From Clostridium sp. UBA4746 (lineage in GTDB: Bacteria; Bacillota; Clostridia; Clostridiales; Clostridiaceae), in the NCBI GenBank assembly GCA_002403785.1, contig DHIM01000225.1:1-20731 (forward strand): a stretch of 20,731 nucleotides of DNA, read 5' to 3'. Under the pieces are notes generated by a model, which had not been told where the DNA came from, searched no databases, and saw nothing but the letters and a program-made list of their open reading frames with translations. The position numbers and the translations under genes were made by a program. The stretch's first letter is position 1. Every line of letters starts with the position of its first letter. Of the stretch, positions 14,934 to 20,731 are shown in pieces.

Positions 14934-15599
14934 ATGACTAAATTAAAAAATTTAAAATCTATTTTCTTAACATCAATATTAACAATCGGCATCTCAGTAA
15001 TTACATCACCCAATTTTTTTGCAGCTACATTAACAACTAATACTTATACTGTGAAAAATGGGGATTGCTTATCTGTAATAGCGCAAAAACATGGTGAATC
15101 ATTAAATAATTTAAGGAAAGCTAACAACAACTGCAATGATTCTATTTTTCCTGGACAAGTTCTGAAAGTCCCTGGAACAACTAGTTCTACTGCAGCGCAA
15201 ACTAAACCTGTGGCAATCAAATATACGGCAAGCGATTTGAACTTACTATCTAGATTAATAACTGCCGAAGCACAAGGCGAATCTTATAAGGCTCAGGTTG
15301 CGGTAGGCGCAGTAGTTGTAAACAGAGTTAAGAGTAGCAGTTTCCCAAATTCAATCAGTGCTGTTATTAATCAAAAAACAAACGGTAATTATGAATTTAC
15401 CCCAATACTAAATGGTAACATTAATAAAGCTGCACAGGCAAATTCTGTGAAGGCTGCAAAAGAAGCACTCAACGGAAGTGATCCAACAAATAAAGCATTG
15501 TTTTTTTATAGTGGTAATGCTCCTAAGGCATTGACTTCACCACAACCAGTTTCCATAAAAATAGACAATTTAACATTTATCGGCATGTTAAAAAACTGA
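14934..15599 (+). CDS. LysM-SleB cell wall hydrolase, secreted
   Basis: A 221-aa exported peptidoglycan hydrolase. A signal peptide (cleavage near FFAA, residue 31) is followed by one LysM domain (about 36-80: YTVKNGDCLSVIAQKHGES and PGQVLKVPG), a short threonine/lysine linker, and a SleB/CwlJ-type hydrolase domain from about 100 to the end. The domain opens with LLSRLITAEAQGE, where E112 is the likely catalytic glutamate, and ends in FIGM. This fold acts on cortex or vegetative peptidoglycan. Domain order and size are those of SleB-like proteins in clostridia that follow c-di-AMP riboswitches. The start has AAGGAGGAG 5-6 bases upstream. A terminator follows, so it is transcribed alone. Confidence 0.92.
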   Translation: MTKLKNLKSIFLTSILTIGISVITSPNFFAATLTTNTYTVKNGDCLSVIAQKHGESLNNLRKANNNCNDSIFPGQVLKVPGTTSSTAAQTKPVAIKYTASDLNLLSRLITAEAQGESYKAQVAVGAVVVNRVKSSSFPNSISAVINQKTNGNYEFTPILNGNINKAAQANSVKAAKEALNGSDPTNKALFFYSGNAPKALTSPQPVSIKIDNLTFIGMLKN

Positions 15600-15652
15600 A
15601 TATAGAATAAAAAGATTATATAGCAGTACATAATAAATAATATAATTCAATG

Positions 15653-15683
15653 GCACCTGTAGAAAGTTTACGGGTGCTTTTCT
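15653..15683 (+). terminator. Intrinsic terminator of the LysM-SleB gene
   Basis: GCACCTGTA (15653-15661) pairs with TACGGGTGC (15669-15677) with one wobble and is followed by TTTTCT. It lies 54 bases after the stop codon. Confidence 0.8.
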
Positions 15684-15998
15684 AAACTCCTATGATGAAA
15701 GATTTATGTTACAATATTACAATTTTACTTATATTTTATCATAAATTCCAAATATTTGGTTAATAAAAAAAAGAATCTGACAACCATTATATTTGTTCTA
15801 GTTCAAGTTTATTTCTCTAATATGCTAAAATGGGCTACATTAAAAGTCCACGTAACAAAAAACACGAATGTTTGTTCACAAAAATGCAACAATAATATTG
15901 TACAATGTAATTGATGTGATATTATTAAAATTAATGAATTAATTAAAGAAATTAAGTTAAAAGTTGAAGAAATAAAACAACCATGGGGGGGAAGTTTA
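15684..15998. other. Intergenic region before the SHOCT gene
   Basis: No complete gene is seen in these 315 bases. A candidate plus-strand promoter, TTGTAC (15898-15903) and TATTAT (15920-15925) with 16-base spacing, lies about 75 bases before the SHOCT start. The SHOCT frame stays open upstream to the TGA at 15912-15914 and reads as a charged helix, but it has no usable start codon. Confidence 0.4.
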
Positions 15999-16133
15999 AT
16001 GGAACAACAAAGTGTAACAGATGAAATTATGAAATATAAAGAATTATTAGATGAAGGAATTATAACAGAAAAAGAGTTTACTATTAAGGAAAAAGAATTA
16101 TTAAGAAAAACTAATAAAATAAGTATGGAATAA
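15999..16133 (+). CDS. SHOCT domain small protein (44 aa)
   Basis: A 44-codon frame with a GGGGGGAAG ribosome site 5-6 bases before its ATG. The translation contains DEIMKYKELLDEGIITEKEF and a following KEKELL helix, which is the SHOCT motif, a two-helix module of about 30 residues usually found at the C-terminus of bacterial proteins and thought to mediate oligomerisation. Here it forms nearly the whole protein. No signal peptide or membrane segment is present. The flanking genes are unrelated. Stand-alone SHOCT peptides exist, but this could also be the surviving tail of a longer gene, because the frame remains open upstream. Confidence 0.65.
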   Translation: MEQQSVTDEIMKYKELLDEGIITEKEFTIKEKELLRKTNKISME

Positions 16134-16171
16134 AGAGAGGCTTAAAAATTTGGTTTCTTTTTTATTTGTAT

Positions 16172-16218
16172 ATATAGCCAAAGTACGTTAAATATCCTTT
16201 TAACTACTTTGGCTATAT
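16172..16218. terminator. Long stem-loop between convergent genes
   Basis: ATATAGCCAAAGTA (16172-16185) and TACTTTGGCTATAT (16205-16218) are perfect complements of 14 bp. After one bulged base the stem continues with GTTAAA/TTTAAC (16187-16192 / 16199-16204). It sits between the SHOCT gene (plus) and the yggT gene (minus). Neither side has a proper T-tract, so it is an atypical bidirectional terminator or a 3'-end stabiliser. Confidence 0.5.
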
Positions 16219-16280
16219 TGCTTACGTTAGAAACTCATTCGAATTTGTACGAACTTCGTGATCATACCCACCTTTTAAAG

Positions 16281-16556
16281 TTATATACCTAGTACTCCCA
16301 ATATACTAAACACAATGTTTTTTAATATCATTATAATAAAAATTGCTATTATTGGTGAAAAATCAACCATCATATTATTAAAATATCTATTCTGAATCTT
16401 CCTACCAGGTTGAAGAAGTGGGTTAGTAACTTTATGCAATAATTCTATATATTGATTTGTACGGTTAGCATAAACCCAAGATAAAATCACTTCAATAAAT
16501 ATTGCATAATAAAGCACATTAAAAATTATGTTAATTAAACTAATCAAATTTTTCAC
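16281..16556 (-). CDS. YggT family membrane protein
   Basis: A protein of about 90 aa with two hydrophobic segments (about residues 5-28 and 66-88) around the conserved loop, which carries LSWVYANRTN and the NPLLQPGRKI element that defines YggT/CcmB3 proteins. In Gram-positive bacteria these are linked with division-site and shape functions, but biochemistry is lacking. The open frame starts at GTG (16554-16556), which overlaps its own GGGAGG site. A TTG at 16545-16547 lies 9 bases after GGGAGG and is the likelier start, giving 88 aa. It stands alone here, not in the usual ylm cluster beside sepF. Confidence 0.85.
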   Translation of the reverse strand: MKNLISLINIIFNVLYYAIFIEVILSWVYANRTNQYIELLHKVTNPLLQPGRKIQNRYFNNMMVDFSPIIAIFIIMILKNIVFSILGVLGI

Positions 16557-16656
16557 CCTCCCAAATTTAAGTAATCCAGATTATACTGCAACAATTGCCC
16601 CAGGATAGTAAAATTGTAATTGCATCAATGTGAATTCACCTCAATTATAGCTGTGA

Positions 16657-17724
16657 CTATGGTAAAAGTTCTATAATAAATAAATCTTTTTCCTTTTGTA
16701 AATCTATAAAGTTTGAATCAACAGATATCAGAGGCTTAGAAATATTATTTATGTCTATTTCAATTATCTTTCCAATGCAGCCATTATTAAGTTTTACCAT
16801 TTCACCGGTGTAATAATTCGGCATTTTTCTTATAAAGGTATTTATATAATTATAATCTAACAAACCAATGCAATCATGTTGCATAATCTCTAACACATTT
16901 AGTGGGTTTTGTTTTTGGCTATAGACTCTGTCAGAGGTCATTGCATCAAACATATCTGTAATTGCTATTATTTTTGCAAAAGTATTAATTTTATCTTCTT
17001 TTAAACCAAGAGGATAGCCTGATCCATCTAAACGTTCATGATGCGTAAGAACACCTAAAATTACGGATTTATCTAATGAAGGAATATTTTTTATAAGATC
17101 ATAAGCGTAAAATGAATGCTTTTTAACTTCATCAAATTCTGATTCAGTAAGTTTAGAAGGTTTATTTAATATAGTGGGATTAACTTTAGTTTTACCAATA
17201 TCACTAAGAAAAGCTGCATAAGTCAACAGCATAAGCTCATTCTTGGGTAAATTAAGCCACTTTCCTAGCATTGAACTTAAAAGCGCAACGTTTACACAAT
17301 GACGAGTAAGATACTCGTCTATATTTCTAGAATTTGTTATACTCTTTAAAATAGAACCATAATCATTAAGGTTATCCAAAATTTCTTTAGACATAATTCT
17401 TATTTCTGTTAAATCTGGTTCAGAATTTTTTTGTAGGCTACTTAAAAATTTTTCTATCTTATTTGAAAAACGATTTAATATATTTTCAGTTTGGATTAAA
17501 CTCTGCTCTCTTGAAATTTGTGAACTAGACACTACGAGTTCTTCTCCACTCGAATAAATATATAGGGTGTTTGATGGGTAAAATTCTACTATCTTTTTAA
17601 TCATTGAACTATCTAATGCAATTTCCGCTGCAACTAAATTTACGCCATCCAGTATTAAATTTTCCGCTAAAATCATATTAGGTTTTAACTCGTAAATACT
17701 TATACTTTTAATATTTGGTTTCAT
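16657..17724 (-). CDS. HD-GYP domain protein with altered HD motif
   Basis: A 355-aa cytoplasmic protein of the cyclic-di-GMP phosphodiesterase family. Residues 8-70 form a DUF3391-like N-terminal domain (YELKPNMILAENL). A helical linker (75-130) follows, then the HD-GYP domain at about 135-300, and a small strand-rich C-terminal domain (GEMVKLNNGCIGKI). Visible metal ligands are H142, D175, H203, H228/H229 and D257, with the GYP signature HHERLDGSGYP intact. The histidine of the HD pair is replaced: the motif reads FLSDIGK, with S174 where HDIGK is expected. The protein may therefore bind metal poorly, hydrolyse slowly, or act as a sensor. GGGGGAT lies about 8 bases before the ATG. Confidence 0.9.
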   Translation of the reverse strand: MKPNIKSISIYELKPNMILAENLILDGVNLVAAEIALDSSMIKKIVEFYPSNTLYIYSSGEELVVSSSQISREQSLIQTENILNRFSNKIEKFLSSLQKNSEPDLTEIRIMSKEILDNLNDYGSILKSITNSRNIDEYLTRHCVNVALLSSMLGKWLNLPKNELMLLTYAAFLSDIGKTKVNPTILNKPSKLTESEFDEVKKHSFYAYDLIKNIPSLDKSVILGVLTHHERLDGSGYPLGLKEDKINTFAKIIAITDMFDAMTSDRVYSQKQNPLNVLEIMQHDCIGLLDYNYINTFIRKMPNYYTGEMVKLNNGCIGKIIEIDINNISKPLISVDSNFIDLQKEKDLFIIELLP

Positions 17725-17871
17725 AGATGCATCCCCCTTAAAATCAGTTTATAATTTCATTCTTATATATAAATTAATATTAATATCTCCTTTATGTTAT
17801 ACCAATATAATTAACTGGTTGATAATATTATACCATTATATATCACATATACAGTCTATATCATTTTTTAC

Positions 17872-18794
17872 TGTGCAATAATAATCGGTTTGGGCGGCGT
17901 TGGAGGATACATGGGATGTATGCTTGCTCATCATTATGATAGTATATATTTTTTTGCCAGAGGAGAGAGGCTTGCGTCCATTAAAAAAAGCGGATTAAAA
18001 TTGTACAGCGATGCTTTTGGTGAATTTACGACTTATCCTGTTAAGGCAAGTAATAAAGCTGAATCAATGGGAGTAATGGATTATATCATTCTTAGTGTCA
18101 AAAATTTTTCATTGGAGCAGGTCTGCACTGACATATCGCCAATGATTGATCAGCATACTGTAATCATACCACTGCTTAACGGTGTTGGTGCTTCCGGTAA
18201 AATACGAAAACTAATTGGCAAAGGTCATGTTCTGGATGGCTTGATTTACATTACAACGGTCGCTGATAAAGATTTTTCCTACACCACACCAGTTCTTATG
18301 GTGATGTCCATATAGGTTGTAGAAGACGAAATCAATCTGATGAGAGCATATTGTCAGAAGTGCAGAGATTATTTCAAAGTGCAAATATTACATGTGTAAT
18401 AGAAAACGATATAGAAACTGCTATTTGGACAAAATATATATTGAATTGTGCTTATAATGTGATAACAGCCTCTTATAAAGCAACAACAGGAGACATCAGA
18501 AAAAATGAAATCGCAATTATGCAGCTGAAAACACTACTTACGGAAGCCTGCAGCGTCGCACGAAAGCTAAAAATTAATATTGCAGGCGACCTTGAAGAAG
18601 TACACTTGAAGCATATACTTCAAAAACAGTCTGAATCAGCATCAAGTTCATTGAATAGAGACATTACTTTCGGAAGACAAAATGAGTTGGAAACCTTCTC
18701 TGGACAATTACTTGAATCAGCAGAAAGCTGTCAACTGAAAATTCCTATGACTGAATTTTTTTATAAGGAATTGAAAAAAGTCAGTCAATTTTAA
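17872..18794 (+). pseudogene. Ketopantoate reductase-like gene (PanE/ApbA family), broken
   Basis: Two frames together encode a typical 2-dehydropantoate 2-reductase, an NADPH enzyme of pantothenate synthesis or a paralogue. The first frame begins at the Rossmann motif GLGGVGGYMG and runs to a TAG at 18313-18315. The second is open from 18270 and carries the C-terminal domain, with the catalytic lysine region IWTKYILN and SSLNRDITFGRQNELE. Frame junction: within about 18275-18297, after which the second frame reads YGDVHIGC, so one base is lost or two are gained. The usual ATG before the first strand is also missing: the codons before IIIGLGG read FYCA, and no ribosome site is present. Two independent defects favour a true pseudogene over a sequencing error. 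Confidence 0.85.
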
Positions 18795-18841
18795 AATAGA
18801 AAAACATTATTTATTGAGTCATCATAATTTTCTGTGTAAAG

Positions 18842-18874
18842 AGTATCTGCAATGAAAGTTGTGGGTACTTTTTA
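18842..18874 (+). terminator. Intrinsic terminator after the ketopantoate reductase pseudogene
   Basis: AGTATCTGCAA (18842-18852) pairs with TTGTGGGTACT (18859-18869) with three G-T wobbles around a 6-base loop. It is followed by TTTTAG on the plus strand. Confidence 0.65.
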
Positions 18875-18890
18875 GTTTATTTGTTTAATA

Positions 18891-18957
18891 TTAACACAAG
18901 TTAACTTATATTTAATTTTTAGCTAACATTAGTAAGTTATACTCATTTTATGATAAT
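18891..18957 (+). promoter_or_regulatory. Pho-box-like repeat array and -10 of the phosphatase gene
   Basis: TTAACA (18891-18896), TTAACT (18901-18906), TTTAAT (18911-18916) and CTAACA (18923-18928) recur every 10-12 bases, the pattern of PhoP/PhoB sites (TTAACA-type direct repeats). A TATGATAAT -10 candidate follows at 18949-18957, about 20 bases before the start codon, without a clear -35, as expected for an activated promoter. Phosphate control is inferred from this array and the downstream phosphatase-type gene. Confidence 0.45.
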
Positions 18958-18978
18958 ATTTATAAAAGGAGATTACAA

Positions 18979-20484
18979 ATGAAAAAAATATTAAATAAAA
19001 AAATGTTTTCAATATTACTTCTTACTATAGCAGCACTATCAGTAACTGCAACTGTGCTATCCGTAAATGCCCGTTCTACAAATCCAAATAGTGCTTCATC
19101 TAATAAAATAAAAAGAGTTCTATTAGTAAGTATAGACGGCTTACACTCTAGTGACTTATCAAACTATGTCAAAGCTAATCCTAATTCAAATTTGAGTGCT
19201 CTTAGTGCTCATGGCATAACTTATTCTAATGCCTCTTCATCAGCCCCATCTGACTCATTTCCTGGTATGCTTGCTTTGGCTACAGGTGGTTCCACTAAAT
19301 CAACTGGTGTATTTTATGATAATAGCTATGACAGAAACCTTCTTCCTCCAATAAGCGCTAAGGCTGGTGATAAACCAGGAACTAATGTACTATATGATGA
19401 GACAATAGACAAAAATTTTGATGAAATTGATGGTGGTGGTGGGATAAATCCTGATAATTTACCTCGTGACCCTTCAACTAAAAAACCAGTTTATCCACAC
19501 AACTTTTTAAAAACTAATACTATTTTTGAAGTTATCAAAAATGCTGGCTATTCTACAGCTTGGTGTGATAAGCATTTAGCCTATGACCTATTAAATGGTC
19601 CATCAGGTAAAGGCATAGATGATCTATATACACCGGAAATTGCTGCAAATGGAGATGCATCTAAAAGTATAACTAAAACTGAAGGAAATGATGATTTAAA
19701 AGTTAGCGCTCTAATTAATGAAATTGAGGGAAAAGATCATACAGGAAACAAATCTGTTTTAGTTCCAACTTTGTTCGGTATGAATTTCCAAGCTATAAAT
19801 GTCGGTCAGAAACTTCCTGGAAATGGATATACAGACTCAGGTAATCTTAGTTCCGGTCTCGCAGGTGCCATGAAACATACTGATGAATCCTTAGGTAAAG
19901 TTGTAAATGAATTAAAAAAACAAAATCTCTATGATTCTACTCTTATAATTATAACTGCAAAACATGGTAATTCTCCTATTAATCCCACTAAATTAAATAT
20001 TGTTGATCAGAATTTGATTACTGTTGGCGTTGATCAAAAGTTAATTGCCCAAATTACTACAGATGACACGGCACTAATTTGGCTAACCGATCAATCAAAG
20101 ACAAAAGCTGTAGTGTCAAAAATTACAGCTAATAAAGATAAGGCTCACATTAAAGATGTGCTATCTTATTCTTCTACTGGTAAATGGCCATTTAATAATC
20201 CTGCAAATGATTCCCGCGTACCAGATATTGTAATTAAGCCAGAAGATGGTGTTATATATACAAAAGCTGGTAAAAAAATTGCTGAACATGGTGGTTTCTC
20301 AAAAGAAGATACAAATGTTGCACTATTACTATCTAACTCTGGTATAAAAAAATCAGAGCAAAACACAAAAGAAGTCACTACTTCCCAGGTGGCTCCAACA
20401 ATTTTAAAAGCACTTGGACTTGATCCAGGAAAACTTCAAGCTGTTAAAAAGGAACATACAAAAGTATTACCTGATTTAAAATAG
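18979..20484 (+). CDS. Secreted alkaline phosphatase superfamily protein (type I phosphodiesterase/NPP-like)
   Basis: A 501-aa exported or membrane-tethered hydrolase. Residues 9-30 form an N-terminal hydrophobic segment with a possible cleavage site near VNA (29-31). The metal aspartate D53 stands in LLVSIDGLH, and the nucleophile is probably S93 in PSDSFPGMLALATGG, at the position of the TFPN threonine in nucleotide pyrophosphatases. Later ligands are seen in the TAKHGNSP and AEHGGFS segments, and DESL in the middle part marks a conserved helix. The family cleaves phosphate mono- or diesters outside the cell; the substrate is unknown. AAAGGAG lies 7-8 bases before the ATG. A terminator follows the gene, and Pho-box-like repeats precede it, which fits a phosphate-scavenging role. 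Confidence 0.88.
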   Translation: MKKILNKKMFSILLLTIAALSVTATVLSVNARSTNPNSASSNKIKRVLLVSIDGLHSSDLSNYVKANPNSNLSALSAHGITYSNASSSAPSDSFPGMLALATGGSTKSTGVFYDNSYDRNLLPPISAKAGDKPGTNVLYDETIDKNFDEIDGGGGINPDNLPRDPSTKKPVYPHNFLKTNTIFEVIKNAGYSTAWCDKHLAYDLLNGPSGKGIDDLYTPEIAANGDASKSITKTEGNDDLKVSALINEIEGKDHTGNKSVLVPTLFGMNFQAINVGQKLPGNGYTDSGNLSSGLAGAMKHTDESLGKVVNELKKQNLYDSTLIIITAKHGNSPINPTKLNIVDQNLITVGVDQKLIAQITTDDTALIWLTDQSKTKAVVSKITANKDKAHIKDVLSYSSTGKWPFNNPANDSRVPDIVIKPEDGVIYTKAGKKIAEHGGFSKEDTNVALLLSNSGIKKSEQNTKEVTTSQVAPTILKALGLDPGKLQAVKKEHTKVLPDLK

Positions 20485-20554
20485 CAAATATTACTCTTTA
20501 ACTTTTTATGTACAGCTAATATCTGGGTAAAAATAGGAGCTATGCTGTATTAAT

Positions 20555-20614
20555 GTGAAAGGTACCCTATAGCGTAGGCTTTTATAGCAGTCTACTCTAT
20601 AGGGTACTTTTCAT
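20555..20614 (+). terminator. Intrinsic terminator of the phosphatase gene
   Basis: GTACCCTATAG (20562-20572) and CTATAGGGTAC (20597-20607) pair perfectly, and the stem extends outward through GAAAG/CTTTTC. The 24-base loop contains a further GTAG/CTAC helix. It lies about 70 bases after the stop codon. Beyond it, to the window end at 20731, I see no gene. Confidence 0.75.
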
Positions 20615-20731
20615 ATATATATAATAGTTTCTAAAAAATACTCTTACTACTCCTAGTTAGTGGTTTTATAGAAAGCTACTTAATTGATATTTATTACAGA
20701 TACAAAAGTAAAAATAATACCTTTGAATACA

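Overview
The window reads as chromosome of a low-G+C Bacillota, most likely a Clostridium-type anaerobe. The base composition is AT-rich, ribosome sites are of the GGAGG type, and the gene set fits: an oxygen-sensitive glycyl radical enzyme with its activase, a SleB-type wall hydrolase behind a ydaO-type riboswitch, an HD-GYP protein and YggT. The species is not determined.

Left end (1-3817, all minus strand): a conjugative type IV secretion block, read from right to left. It has a promoter candidate, a small signal-peptide membrane protein (VirB2/pilin-like), a PrgI/VirB3-like membrane protein, a 202-aa VirB4-N/TrsD-like protein, a 666-aa VirB4 ATPase, and the start of an EssB/YukC-like gene cut by the window edge. 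A gene-free stretch of about 0.77 kb separates it from a DMT/EamA permease at 4506-5486.

Middle (about 5.7-11.1 kb, minus strand): a three-gene operon of MFS transporter, glycyl radical enzyme and radical-SAM activase. It is visibly richer in G+C than its flanks. The enzyme's active-site positions match isethionate sulfite-lyase with a constant +1 offset, so the operon probably imports an organosulfonate and cleaves its C-S bond to an aldehyde plus sulfite. Two hairpins follow it. Between them lies about 130 nt of unexplained, possibly structured sequence upstream of the DMT gene.

Right half: a lipoprotein of the ComEC-type metallo-beta-lactamase family with a DUF3006 partner; a class-3-like aldehyde dehydrogenase; a c-di-AMP riboswitch directly in front of a LysM-SleB wall hydrolase; a 44-aa SHOCT protein missed by a normal length cutoff; YggT; an HD-GYP protein whose HD motif reads SD; a broken ketopantoate-reductase-like gene; and a secreted alkaline-phosphatase-superfamily protein preceded by a Pho-box-like repeat array.

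No rRNA, tRNA, CRISPR array or intact insertion sequence was seen. The best candidates for something less described are the EssB-like gene inside a conjugation operon, the sulfonate-lyase operon, and the possible RNA at 5774-5905.
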